In this document: positions 25,168-37,104 of the stretch, in pieces | How the letters are laid out: each line of letters starts with the position of its first letter | Numbering within the stretch: position 1 is the first letter of the stretch | From: Leptodactylus fallax | Lineage: Eukaryota; Chordata; Amphibia; Anura; Leptodactylidae | Direction of reading: 5' to 3' | DNA length: 64,000 nucleotides | Assembly (NCBI GenBank): GCA_947044405.1 | Contig: CAMRHE010000354.1 | Span: 1,919,001-1,983,000, forward strand | Made by a program: the position numbers and the translations under genes | Notes under the pieces: model-generated | What the model was told of the DNA's origin: nothing | What the model saw: only the letters and a program-made list of their open reading frames with translations | Database searches by the model: none

Positions 25168-26769
25168 CAGTGGGGAAAAAAAGTATTTAGTCAGCCACCA
25201 ATTGTGCAAGTTCTCCCACTTATAAAGATGAGGCCAGCCTGTAATTGTCATCATAGGTAGACCTCAACTATGAGAGACAAAATGAGAAAACAAATCCAGA
25301 AAATCACATTGTCTGATATTTAAAGAATTTATTTGCAAATTATGGTGGAAAATAATTATTTGGTCAATAACAAAAGTTCATCTCAATACTTTGTTATATA
25401 TCCTGTGTTAGCAATGACAGAGGTCAAACGTTTTCTGTAAGTCTTCACAAGGTTGGCACACACTGTTGCTGGTATGTTGGCCCATTCCTCCATGCAGATC
25501 TCCTCTAGAGCAGGGATGTTTTGGGGCTGTCGCTGGGCAACACGGACTTTCAACTCCCTCCAAAGGTTTTCTATGGGGTTGAGATCTGGAGACTGGCTAG
25601 GCCACTCCAGGACCTTGAAATGCTTCTTACGAAGCCGCTCCTTCATGCCCTGGCGGTGTGCTTGGGATCATTGTCATGCTGAAAGACCCAGCCACGTTTC
25701 AACTTCAATGGCCTTGCTGATGGAAGGAGGATTGCACTCAAAATCTCACGATACATGGCCCCATTCATTCTTTCATGTACACGGATCAGTCATCCTGGTC
25801 CCTTTTCAGAGAAACAGCCCCAAAGCATGATGTTGCCCCCCCATGCTTCACAGTAGGTATGGTGTTCTTTGGATGCAACTCAGCATTCACTCTCCTCCAA
25901 ACACGACGAGTTGTGTTTCTACCAAACAGTTCTACTTTGGTTTCCTCTGACCATATGACATTCTCCCAATACTCTTCTGGAACATCCAAATGCTCTCTAG
26001 CAAACTTCAGACGGGCCCGGATATGTACTGGCTTAAGCAGGGGGACACGTCTGGCACTGCAGGATCTGAGTCCCTGGCGGCGTAGTGTGTTACTGACGGT
26101 AGCCTTTGTTACGTTAGTCCCAGCTTTCTGCAGGTCACTCACTAGGTCCCCCCGTGTGGTTCTGGGATTTTTGCTCACCGTTCTTGAGATCATTTTGACC
26201 CCACGGGGTGAGATCTTGCGTGGAGCCCCTGATGGAGGGAGATTATCAGTGGTCTTGTATGTCTTCCATTTTCTAATTATTGCTCCCACAGGTGATTTCT
26301 TCACACCAAGCTGCTTGCCTATTGCAGATTCAGTCTTCCCAGCCTGGTGCAGGTCTACAATTTTGTTTCTGGTGTCCTTCCACAGCTCTTTGGTCTTCAC
26401 CATAGTGGAGTTTGGAGTGTGACTGTTTGAGGTTGTGGACAGGTGTCTTTTATACTGATAACAATGTCAAACAGGAGCCATTACTACAGGTAATGAGTGG
26501 AGGACGGAGGAGCCTCTTAAAGAAGAAGTTACAGGTCTGTGAGAGCCAGAAATCTTGCTTGTTTGTAGGTGACCAAATACTTATTTTCCACCATAATTTG
26601 TAAATAAATTCTTTAAAAATCAGACAATGTGATTTTCTAGATTTGTTTTCTCATTTTGTCTCTCATAGTTGAGGTCTACCTATGATGACAATTACAGGCC
26701 GGCCTCATCTTGTTAAGTGGGAGAACTTGCACAATTGGTGGCTGACTAAATACTTTTTTTTCCCCACTG
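25168..26769 (-). mobile_element. Tc1-like transposon inside the 34-bp minisatellite (T4)
   Basis: The ends are CAGTGGGGAAAAAAAGTATT and its inverse, each flanked by TA (25166-25167 and 26770-26771). Removing the element with one TA restores a perfect array unit. The arms are about 200 bp long with roughly ten differences. Length 1.60 kb. Families with this CAGTGGGG end are Tc1-type with long terminal arms. Confidence 0.97.
25383..26403 (-). pseudogene. Tc1-like transposase pseudogene (in T4)
   Basis: The start at 26403 ([20 protein letters not shown]) gives the paired-type HTH and a basic linker. The first catalytic motif reads [11 protein letters not shown], with Glu in place of the usual Asp. 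One base is missing in the G-run at about 25836-25842 (VKHGG region), which shifts the frame. In the corrected frame a TGA at 25790-25792 replaces an expected sense codon. A further one-base loss near 25646 separates the [10 protein letters not shown] part from [20 protein letters not shown] and NPIENLW. The C-terminus ITKY is present. Four lesions in total. Confidence 0.92.
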
Positions 26770-28040
26770 TATGGAGTAATAGGAGGAGATATAGGGGAGG
26801 ATATATGGAGTAATAGGAGGAGATATAGGAAGGATATATGGAGTAATAGGGGGAGATATAGGGAGAGGATATATGGAGTAATAGGAGGAGATATAGGAGA
26901 GGATATATGGAGTAATAGGAGGAGATATAGGGAGAATATATGGAGTAATAGGAGGAGATATAGGAGAGGATATATGGAGTAATAGGAGGAGATATAGGAG
27001 AGGATATATGGAGTAATAGGAGGAGATATAGGGAGAGGATATATGGAGTAATAGGAGGAGATATAGGAGAGGATATATGGAGTAATAGGAGGAGATATAG
27101 GAGAGGATATATGGAGTAATAAGAGATATAGGGGAGGATATATGGAGTAATAGGAGAAGATATAGGGGAGGATATATGGAGTAATAAGAGATATAGGGGA
27201 GGATATATGGAGTAATAGGAGGAGATATAGGGAGGATATATGGAGTAACAGGAGGAGATATAGGGAGAGGATATATGGAGTAATAGGAGGAGATATAGGG
27301 AGGATATATGGAGTAATAGGAGGAGATATAGGGGAGGATATATGGAGTAATAGGAGGAGATATAGGGAGGATATATGGAGTAATAGGAAGAGATATAGGA
27401 GAGGATATATGGAGTAATAGGAGGAGATATAGGAGAGGATATATGGAGTAATAGGATGAGATATAGGAGAGGATATATGGAGTAATAGGAGGAGATATAG
27501 GGGAGGATATATGGAGTAATAGGAAGAGATATAGGGAGGATATATGGAGTAATAGGAGGGGATATAGGGGAGGATATATGGAGTAATAGGAGGAGATACA
27601 GGGGAGGATATATGGAGTAATAGGAGGAGATATAGGGGAGGATATATGGAGTAATAGGAGGAGATATAGGGAGAGGATATATGGAGTAATATGAGGAGAT
27701 ATAGGGAGGATATATGGAGTAATAGGAGGAGATATAGGGGAGGATATATGGAGTAATAGGAGGAGATATAGGGGGAGGATATATGGAGTAATAGGATGAG
27801 ATATAGGAGAGGATATATGGAGTAATAGGAGGAGATATAGGGGAGGATATATGGAGTAATAGGAGGAGATATAGGGAGAGGATATAGGGAGTAATAGGAT
27901 GAGATATAGGAGAGGATATATGGAGTAATAGGAGGAGATATAGGGGAGGATATATGGAGTAATAGGAGGAGATATAGGGGGGATATATGGAGTAATAGGA
28001 GGAGATATAGGGGGGGATATATGTGGATTAATAGGAGCAG

Positions 28041-29844
28041 CAGTATTCTTCTCCGCTGGGATCTTCTTTGCCCTGGGATGATGAAGGTTCTCCCCCTACA
28101 TTGTACATGGTTGGTACTCTGATATAAGTTGTGGTTACATGGTATACATTGCTCGGATGATTGCATTATACAATGTATAGGATTTCTCACAGTACAGCAT
28201 AATAACATTGAGCTTTCCTTTGTTGTAAATCGCTCCAGTCATACTCGAAGTCATCTTATGCGTTGGCTTGTCAAAAAATGCTGTTGACAGGTGAATCAGA
28301 TATGGGAGGAGGAATAGAGTGGAAATGCAGATTAATTTTCAGTTCTTGGCTACAACATTCTGTTTTCAGCTAAAGGAAAAAAAAATCTTTAAATGAGTGT
28401 TATAAATAGCCATGGAGAATAAAAAAACGCTATAATCAGCATCTCCTCAATGAATGTTTTACCCACGTAACTCTCCTGAAATATCTCACATACTCCATCA
28501 TCGCTCTTGTCACACTCACTCCCTGCTTCTCCATTCATCGTGAGCCGTAATGAATGTAACCACCGAGGACTGGATTATTAATTATAGCTCTATAACTAAC
28601 CAGTTTGGCATATAATTAAGAATTTAACCAGAGGAGAAGGTTAGCTGGATACTCTTGGCTCCAATGCAAAAAATATAACTAGGCTCATTTCTTGTCCGGA
28701 AACAGGAAAATGTGGCTGCTCTGTTCCTAAAACAGCACCATACCTGTCTACAGTTTTTTATGTTTGTGAGTGCTATTGATTATTGCAACATTTATTGAAA
28801 CGTTACTGACCATTTTAGTCTATGGTTGCTCATCAAATGCATAGATAACATTAACCAGATACATACAACCATGTATCAACCTTTTCGTTCTACTTCACTA
28901 CCAAATGTTATTAAAATCCACAAACTTCTGTAGAGATGTCTTTGGAAAGCTCAAGGATTAAGATGTTGGTTTCATCATTACAATCTCTCCTGTCCACAGT
29001 GCCTTGTTTCTGGATCTAAAAACATCTATAACTCATAAACAAGCGGAGACGCCAGAGGCAAGGCTGGGACAAAGCCGGACACTGGGCCCAGCAGGGCCGA
29101 TTAAATTACCTTTATTCCGTGCTTCTCTATGAGTAAAGAGCAACAATGGCTCACAAGGTCTCGTCAAACTATTGAGGAGTAAAGTCTTAATGAGTCCCTT
29201 ATCTCCAGCATCTTCGGTTACATCAGTCACAACAATGAGCAGGTGTCTGACTGTACTAATGAAATCTTATGTCTGCTCAATGATAGCCTTCATCCACATG
29301 ACGTAACCCTCCCTGTATCAACTCACTGAGGCTCTGCTCACCCCGTTGCCTGGTTTCCTTCTGCTGTTCTATACTGTCCTGTTAAAACCGGATGTGACAG
29401 ACCAATATAAGTGAATGGGAGTCGTCCGAATCTGTTGTGTAATGGATTCATTGTATCTGTCACAGTTTGCACTATTATATAGCATCCAATTGACTAAGGC
29501 CCTATGCACACGACTGAGTATCCAGGCCAAGGCTCTTCCAATGGTGTGGGGGGGGGGGTCCAATGTGCCATTCATTTCCAATGATTATAGAGAAGGTCCT
29601 ATCCTGCTCCATGACATCGGAACAGAACAGAACCTCCCCACTTGGCCTCCACACTTGGTCATGTGTGTCCTGGGTCTTATATCATTGAATAAAGAGCCTA
29701 AACAGGAATGTAGCTATAGGTTTAGAAGAAGCAGTCACAACCAGGACCTGGTGCTAACCTAAGGGAACCAATATCATGAATAGCATATAGTAGGATAGAT
29801 TTTGAAGAGCCAATGAGCTTCATCCCCATGAATAAATAGGAACA
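28041..29844. other. No supported feature
   Basis: No exon or repeat boundary was recognised. The stretch at about 28360-28640 is non-repetitive. A G10 run lies near 29547-29556. Confidence 0.35.
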
Positions 29845-30403
29845 CGGGAAACTGCCAGATGGGCTTGTTTTGCTGTTTACGATAGTCCAATAGGTAGTGC
29901 TTAGGCCCTAGTGCCCTTCGTTCTGACTGTGGGTTCCCAGAAGTCCACTTAAAAAATACCTAGAATAATAAAGAAAACACTCTTGACATGTCAGTTTCAA
30001 TATGTGGAGGTCTGGGTTCTGCTGAGACTTCCATCGATCGCTAAAAGAATCAGGTAGAAGCCCTCCACTGAGCATTGTGCCCCTTAGTTTATGATCGCCT
30101 CTGCTCCACTCTCTTCCGACTGCCAAATGGGCTCATTTTGCTCTTTCTAACAGTCCGACAGGGCATGTTTACGTCTACATCCACTTTGTTCTCAGCAACG
30201 GTGGGGGGTCCCAAAAGTTGTTGAAAGCCCCCTTAAAGGGTACTTTATACATGTCAGTTTTGATCGGTGGGAGTGAGGATGCCGTGACCCCATCCGCTGA
30301 TAAAATGAAGGGTAAGAAGCATTGAGGTGAGTACCGTGCTTCTTAGTTTCTGATGGCCTCTACTTGGCTGTCCTTGGAGAGCAGTGTGACTGATGTGAGG
30401 GTC
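29845..30403 (+). repeat. Two-copy divergent tandem duplication, about 270 bp
   Basis: Copy one starts CTGCCAGATGGGCTTGTTTT near 29850, and copy two starts CTGCCAAATGGGCTCATTTT near 30119. Later shared blocks include ACATGTCAGTTT, GATCG.TAAAA, GAAGC with CATTG, and CTTAGTTT.TGAT. The duplication abuts the 26/27-bp minisatellite. Confidence 0.75.
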
Positions 30404-32293
30404 AAAGAAAGTCCATATACTGTCGCTTCAAAGAAAGTCCATATACTGTTCGCTTCAAAGAAAGTCCATATACTGTCGCTTCAAAGAAAGTCCATATACT
30501 GTTCACTTCAAAGAAAGTCCATATACTGTTCGCTTCAAAGAAAGTCCATATACTGTCGCTTCAAAGAAAGTCCATATACTGTTCGCTTCAAAGAAAGTCC
30601 ATATACTGTCGCTTCAAAGAAAGTCCATATACTGTCGCTTCAAAGAAAGTCCATATACTGTTCGCTTCAAAGAAAGTCCATATACTGTTCGCATCAAAGA
30701 AAGTCCATATACTGTCGCTTCAAAGAAAGTCCATATACTGTTCACTTCAAAGAAAGTCCATATACTGTCGCTTCAAAGAAAGTCCATATACTGTCGCTTC
30801 AAAGAAAGTCCATATACTGTTCGCTTCAAAGAAAGTCCATATACTGTTCGCTTCAAAGAAAGTCCATATACTGTCGCTTCAAAGAAAGTCCATATACTGT
30901 CGCTTCAAAGAAAGTCCATATACTGTTCTCTTCAAAGAAAGTCCATATACTGTCGCTTCAAAGAAAGTCCATATACTGTTCGCTTCAAAGAAAGTCCATA
31001 TACTGTCGCTTCAAAGAAAGTCCATATACTGTCGCTTCAAAGAAAGTCCATATACTGTCGCTTCAAAGAAAGTCCATATACTGTTCGCTTCAAAGAAAGT
31101 CCATATACTGTTCGCTTCAAAGAAAGTCCATATACTGTTCGCTTCAAAGAAAGTCCATATACTGTTCGCTTCAAAGAAAGTCCATATACTGCTCGCTTCA
31201 AAGAAAGTCCATATACTGCTCGCTTCAAAGAAAGTCCATATACTGTCGCTTCAAAGAAAGTCCATATACTGTCGCTTCAAAGAAAGTCCATATACTGTCG
31301 CTTCAAAGAAAGTCCATATACTGTTCGCTTCAAAGAAAGTCCATATACTGTTCGCTTCAAAGAAAGTCCATATACTGCTCGCTTCAAAGAAAGTCCATAT
31401 ACTGCTCGCTTCAAAGAAAGTCCATATACTGTCGCTTCAAAGAAAGTCCATATACTGTCGCTTCAAAGAAAGTCCATATACTGTTCGCTTCAAAGAAAGT
31501 CCATATACTGTTCGCTTCAAAGAAAGTCCATATACTGTCGCTTCAAAGAAAGTCCATATACTGTCGCTTCAAAGAAAGTCCATATACTGTTCGCTTCAAA
31601 GAAAGTCCATATACTGTCGCTTCAAAGAAAGTCCATATACTGTTCGCTTCAAAGAAAGTCCATATACTGTCGCTTCAAAGAAAGTCCATATACTGTCGCT
31701 TCAAAGAAAGTCCATATACTGTCGCTTCAAAGAAAGTCCATATACTGTTCGCTTCAAAGAAAGTCCATATACTGTTCGCTTCAAAGAAAGTCCATATACT
31801 GTTCGCTTCAAAGAAAGTCCATATACTGTTCGCTTCAAAGAAAGTCTATATACTGCTCGCTTCAACGAAAGTCCATATACTGCTCGCTTCAAAGAAAGTC
31901 CATATACTGTCGCTTCAAAGAAAGTCCATATACTGTCGCTTCAAAGAAAGTCCATATACTGTCGCTTCAAAGAAAGTCCATATACTGTTCGCTTCAAAGA
32001 AAGTCCATATACTGTTCGCTTCAAAGAAAGTCCATATACTGCTCGCTTCAAAGAAAGTCCATATACTGCTCGCTTCAAAGAAAGTCCATATACTGTCGCT
32101 TCAAAGAAAGTCCATATACTGTCGCTTCAAAGAAAGTCCATATACTGTTCGCTTCAAAGAAAGTCCATATACTGTTCGCTTCAAAGAAAGTCCATATACT
32201 GTCGCTTCAAAGAAAGTCCATATACTGTCACTTCAAAGAAAGTCCATATACTGCTCGCTTCAAAGAAAGTCCATATACTGCTCGCTTCAAAGA
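30404..32293 (+). repeat. 26/27-bp minisatellite with a higher-order duplication
   Basis: About 71 units share the invariant core CAAAGAAAGTCCATATACTG. They differ only in the linker: TCGCTT (26 bp), TTCGCTT (27 bp) or CTCGCTT (27 bp), with rare TTCACTT, TTCTCTT and TTCGCAT. Writing the linkers as S, L and C, the pattern SSS LLLL CC SSS LL CC SS LL SS occurs twice, offset by 25 units. Eleven S plus fourteen 27-bp units equals 664 bp, matching the observed offset. No unit contains a stop in the + frames, giving a spurious 690-codon frame. Confidence 0.97.
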
Positions 32294-33875
32294 GATCAAA
32301 TCAGAATCAAAGGGACACAGCACTTGGCTGAGCACTTCTACCCTTTATTTTATCGATTGGAGTTCTCAGTACCCAGAACCTCATCAAAATTTAAAGTTTT
32401 AGACATCATAGTACCTACTCTTTAACTTGCTTTTATAATGGGTTATAGAATAGGCTAAGATTTTTTTCTGTAGACGTCTGCAGCATGTGACTATACCCAT
32501 GTAGGGGGTTCGTGAGATTAGAAAAAAAGGCTGCTTTATATTGAGAAACTGCGCCACTCTAGTTGAGAGGAAGTTTCTGGCATTGCAACTCAGGACCAGT
32601 AACCTGACCAGATATAGCCTGTGGACACAAGTGGTACAGTATCTCCCCACTGACCCTTATATTAGGAAGGAAAGTCACATACCTCTCCAGGTGTTACAAG
32701 TTGTTGTCCATAATGGTTGCTTGGTTTTACGCCCCTGTATTAGTCATGTAATTCGCAAGCTCTTTCAAATGAAAAGAGTTGGCTCTTTTTGTCACATTTC
32801 TTACTCTACAGATGTCTAACCCCGCCCCTAAAGTGTTAGCCCCATCCTATAGACACATATCCCTGTACCTTATTATTGCTGTCTGCAGAGCACAGAAGAG
32901 TACATTAAATATGGAGCCATTTGAGCGCTGAATCGGCTCTTTTTACTGTGCGGGGCCAAATGATCCAGCCCATTGTAAAGGGTCCATCACTACCCTGCTT
33001 GGTTGTGGCCCAGCTTTTGTGACACGTCTGACGGCAGATCTGAGAAAACTCTATGTGTTCGCCTCTGTTGCTACAATTGTCGCAGTTCATCCAGTTTTTA
33101 TGGTACGAAATCCATCAAAGACTTCATTTCTGCTCCTTGGGGGAGGGGTCAATCACTTGGAGATAGAGTAATCAGATCAAGTGTAATGAAAGGACCATCC
33201 CCGAGGATTTATCAGACAGGGATCAGTATCTTCACGTGAGAGCTTTCTTCTAACCTGCAGATATTTGCACCTTTCTGCTTTGATGTGTTTTACAGAGTTT
33301 TCCGCCTTATTTTAGTGCACTTATTATAAGTTGCCGTCTGTTAGTGTTTGAAAAGGAAACAAATATTACAAAGAAAACATAAACACTGAGACGCCTGCCA
33401 CCCGCTCTCCCCGTTTCAACGCTTTATATCTGCTGGCAAAAATCCCTCTAATTATCCCGTTACCAGGTGTCACTATATTTCCTGCCACTGAGAAGAATTG
33501 GCTGGCATCGAGAAGAGACATACGTTCCATTCAGATCAGATCATGTTGCACCGCTTCCAATCCGCACCGGTTAAACCTCAGCAGATTGCACAGTTGTCAG
33601 GCAGATGTGATTACCGGATCTTTTCCCTCGTCCACCAAAAATAGAATATATCCTGCTTATTAGAGCTTAAAGGGCTTTATCACATCGGATAATCCCTTTT
33701 TATGAGAATGATAAGATTTATCACATTGTGTCTATCAGCTGTACACTGTGGGGGTACCGGGAAGCAAGTGTTCAATTTCCTTACAGCGCTACCATAGGAA
33801 AAATCAGGCATTACACAGTGAACAACATGGAGAGTCCTCCAATGTGACAGACATTTTATGTAGATTGGCTAATAG
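32294..33875. other. No supported feature
   Basis: Non-coding. The 33300-33650 part appears unique and moderately GC-balanced, but I recognise no exon. Confidence 0.35.
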
Positions 33876-34195
33876 TTAAAGGGGTTGACCAGGGAGATAA
33901 GATTAGCTTACTTGATCTGGTGAACTCTTGATGGTGGATCAGGGGATTTCAGTCTGGTTCTGACCCCCTGGTCATATGATCGGAACCAGCGCTCTAACCA
34001 CCAGGTCGCTTGAACTCCTCCCTCCTTCCCTGATCTCACAGGTAATTTACCTGTACTATAGGGGCTATAATAAGCCAGCCCCCATAGTATAGGTAATTAC
34101 CTATGAAATCGGGGACAGTGGGAGGAGGCGGGTCCATCATCAAAAGTCTGCTAGATCAACTAAACTAATTTTAACTTCCTTGATTGTCCCTTTAA
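33876..34195. mobile_element. Fold-back MITE family D, copy
   Basis: The left end is TTAAAGGGGTTGACCAGGGA and the right end TTGATTGTCCCTTTAA, with subterminal inverted blocks (AAGATTAGCTTA and TAAACTAATTTTAACTT). An internal near-palindrome pairs CTGTACTATAGGGGCTATAA with its inverse at about 34080-34110. No coding capacity. Confidence 0.7.
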
Positions 34196-34559
34196 GGCTC
34201 CTAATTGAGTAACTCCTCTCTACTAATTCATAAACCCCAAATAGAGTTTTCTAAACCAGCTAGTGGGCATCCATGCAACTATATAGCCTTATTGAAATTC
34301 CAAATTGTTAGAAGGGCCGCTTAAGAATAAGCTGATCATAAAGTATCACCCCTGCTGGGAGCCCCGGCAATCTTCTGTAATCTGAGTAACCCTCCAGTAA
34401 GTGTTCATTTTCCCAGCTGCGCCACCACAGTCGAAATGAAGCATTACTCAGTGCCTATTCAAATCAATGGGTTGTATGTGTAATGCAGGACCAGGCAGGT
34501 CCTCTGGAGCGAGAGACTCTTTATAACCACAGCTGTACTCTAGCCAAGAGATGAGAATC

Positions 34560-34800
34560 GTAATTATGAGGGCCAGTAAAGGGAGCTGTATACTGTATGC
34601 GGGCCATTAAAGGGGCACAATGCTGTGTGAAGCCCAATAAAGGGGGCAAAATACTGTTTGGGTTGACAGTAAAGGGGGTGTTGTACCATGTGGGGACCAA
34701 TAAAGGAACAATATACCAAGTGGGGGATCAATAAAAGGAGTTATAATGTGTGTGGGGTCAGTAAAGGGGGCGGTATACCATTTGGGGGTTGGGGGGGCAG
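34560..34800 (+). repeat. Degenerate tandem repeat, about 40 bp
   Basis: Roughly six units follow the pattern GGGCCAGTAAAGGGGGC.GTATACTGTGTG. It is related in style to tracts at 9820, 38340 and 58310. Confidence 0.65.
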
Positions 34801-34857
34801 TCAAAGACTTGGTATGGCTTTCCTACTTATGCCCTTGCCCCCTACATTATAATAACT

Positions 34858-35182
34858 GGGTTAAATTTCAGTCTCTCGATGTGCAAAACTGATAGAGACA
34901 TACCCCAAGCGACTTACAGCTGTAATCGCAGCAAAAGGTGGCGCTACAAAGTATTAACTTAAGGGGGCCGAATAATTTGGCACGCCCCACTTTTCAGTTT
35001 TTTGTTTTTTTTTTTACAAAAGTTTAAAATATCCAATAAATTTCGTTCCACTTCACGATTGTGTCCCACTTGTTGTTGATTCTTCACCAAAAAATTAAAA
35101 TGTTATATCCTTATGCTTGAAGCCTGAAATGTGGCAAAAGGTTGAAAAGTTCAAGGGGGCCGAATACTTTTGCAAGGCACTG
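34858..35182 (+). mobile_element. 3' remnant of a Tc1-like element (same family as T1)
   Basis: It begins within the transposase C-terminal coding part, with TTTCAGTCTCTCGATGTGCA matching the equivalent part of T1 near 4677. It continues through the GGGGGCCGAATAATTTGGC block and ends TACTTTTGCAAGGCACTG followed by TA. Everything upstream of this is missing, so it is 5'-truncated. Confidence 0.85.
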
Positions 35183-35210
35183 TAACTGGTAGAATTGTGA
35201 ATGCAGCTCT

Positions 35211-35527
35211 TAAAGGGGTTGTCCAGTTCATATGTTTATAATTTACTAACGGGGATATAAACATAACAAACCATTACTCACCTCTCCCTGTCCCTCGGTT
35301 TCCAGGGGTAGCCACTCTTGGTCTGTATACAGATCCCATGCTGATGTCACCAGTGACACCCCATTTGTGCTAGGGGACTGCTGTAGCCAATCTCAAGCCT
35401 CAGCGGTGACCTCTTCACGGCACATGACTGGTGCGACTTGTCGATTTTGGAGAACACAAGCCAATCTGGCTACTGCCACTGGAAACAGAGGCCTGGGCAG
35501 AAGTGAGTAATGGTTTATGTTTAAATC
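35211..35527. repeat. Fold-back MITE family D, copy (right end incomplete)
   Basis: The left end is TTAAAGGGGTTGTCCAGTTC. Inverted inner arms are ATAAACATAACAAACCATTA near 35258 and TAATGGTTTATGTTTAAA near 35508. The right GGACAACCCC terminus is not present. Confidence 0.6.
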
Positions 35528-36661
35528 AGAGGGAAAGACCTTCTTTGTAACTACTCTCCACCTTGACCAAGAGATGAAGATCCTGAACCACCACCAAATT
35601 AACTCAGAAATTTTTAAAAGGTATGAAATGAGTTCTGTACACCTAACAACCCCTTTAAGAGAATTTGAGGATTCTGATCATTATGTGTGACACATGCAAT
35701 GAATGTACTGGAGACCACCAAGAACACAATAAAGGACCGAAATTTGCAAAATAAACACATGGAAAGTTCTGGCTGAGGTCTGACTATGACGGCCACTGAC
35801 ACAGTGTATTATCCTGGCCGGACGCCATGAGCAGAGAGCTCTTTGGATGTCACACATAGAAGCTATGTCACTACACGCTTACATTCCCTCATGTTTGGTC
35901 ATGAGCCCAGTCCCTGCCATTTCTTTGGCTGGGATGATGGTGGTTGTGGTCCACATTCAGCGATATTATACCTCTCTGGACACACGCAGGTTACCTAGCA
36001 GCACTGTATTAGTAAAGCTTAGCACAGTGTTGTGACGTGACCTTACCTATTGTCACACATGAAGAGTCATACCATTATATTTATGTTTGTTGTTCCTATG
36101 GCTGCTCATAGGAATGTGCTGTGTATATATTTATACAGCTCTATATCTATATCATGTGAACTGACCACACGACTAGGAGTCTAATGCATCTAAAATGGAG
36201 CAACTTGGCACACGGTCTTGATAAAAAAAAAAAATCCCATACCATTTTGTGCATACAACTACTATGCAGAGCTGTGTGTCTCCATGGTTACAGACTGCAT
36301 GGAACCCCTCACGTACTGTCTGAAGGCTATCAAGAAGAGTGGGCTAGGCAGAGAAAGTAAGGGTGACCTTACAACCTGCGGACTGTAGGGAGTAAATCAG
36401 AGGAGTAACTTGAAGCTCCTTCTGCAACCATGTGTCATCTCCTACCTACCATGTGCCATTTAGAATAGTGATATATTTTCTTTGGTAGAGCCACCTTTGG
36501 GGCCCCTCAGGTTTAAGGGCCCAGTAGCGATTGCTATCTCTGCACTTCCTATAGTTATGCCCCTGGAGTAATGCTTAATGTATTATTGCAGAATCAGACT
36601 ATACACAGGCATTGCTTCATGTAAGTTGATTGTAGTGGAAGTAAAAGGGTTAAAAATGTCA
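35528..36661. other. Nothing recognised
   Basis: Apart from a GGGCCCAGTAGCGATTGCTA-type fragment at about 36515-36560 resembling other dispersed repeats, no feature is supported. Confidence 0.35.
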
Positions 36662-37104
36662 TACTGTGTTTCTCCAAAAATAAGCCCTACCCCGAAAATA
36701 AGCCCTAGCTAGATTTAGCAGGTTTTTTGGAGTAGGCTTGAAATAAAAGCCCTACTCCAAAAATAAGCCATAGTTACAATTGGGTTTAACCCCTTCCCGA
36801 CAATGTACTGTACAGTAGAGACCCGGAGCTAATGCCGGGACCCCCAAAGTATTTTAACTGCCCCACTGGCCCCGTACCTTTTTCGTTGCAGGCCAGCTCC
36901 CGTGCGGTAAGTCAACCTGTTCCTTTGACAGCCAGGAGCCTTATGAAGGTTCCCAAGCCTGACCAGCTTCAATAGTAATGTAGTGAACCTCCCATTGACT
37001 GCAATACAGTTGTATTGCAGTCTATGGAACGATTGCAGGTTCAAACTCCATAAGGTGGGGGGGTTAATAAAATAGTAGAAAATTAAAAAAAAAAAAAATA
37101 TATA

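Larger units (their letters stand above)
24070..28040 (+). repeat. 34-bp minisatellite, split by a Tc1 element
   Basis: Unit core GGATATATGGAGTAATAGGA followed by GGAGATATAGGGGA gives 33-36-bp periods. The length varies only in the G/A run after ATATAG. About 32 units lie left of the insertion (24070-25165) and about 37 right of it (26772-28040). Units at the outer edges are the most divergent. The complementary strand has no stop codon in any frame of the unit, which explains two long open frames of 428 and 510 codons; these are not genes. Confidence 0.97.

Noticed and set aside
25775..26422. A 215-codon + strand frame
   Set aside because: It is antisense to the Tc1 transposase of T4.
23968..28208. 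Open frames of 428 and 510 codons on the minus strand
   Set aside because: They are read entirely through the 34-bp minisatellite, whose unit has no stop codon in any minus frame, and they flip frame with each length change. They have no start context or motif.
30404..32293. CRISPR-like direct repeat array
   Set aside because: The repeats are contiguous with no unique spacers, and the genome is eukaryotic.
30353..32425. A 690-codon + strand frame rich in KESPYTV / QRKSIYC repeats
   Set aside because: It is a translation of the 26/27-bp minisatellite, where the unit is open in all + frames. There is no evidence of a gene.
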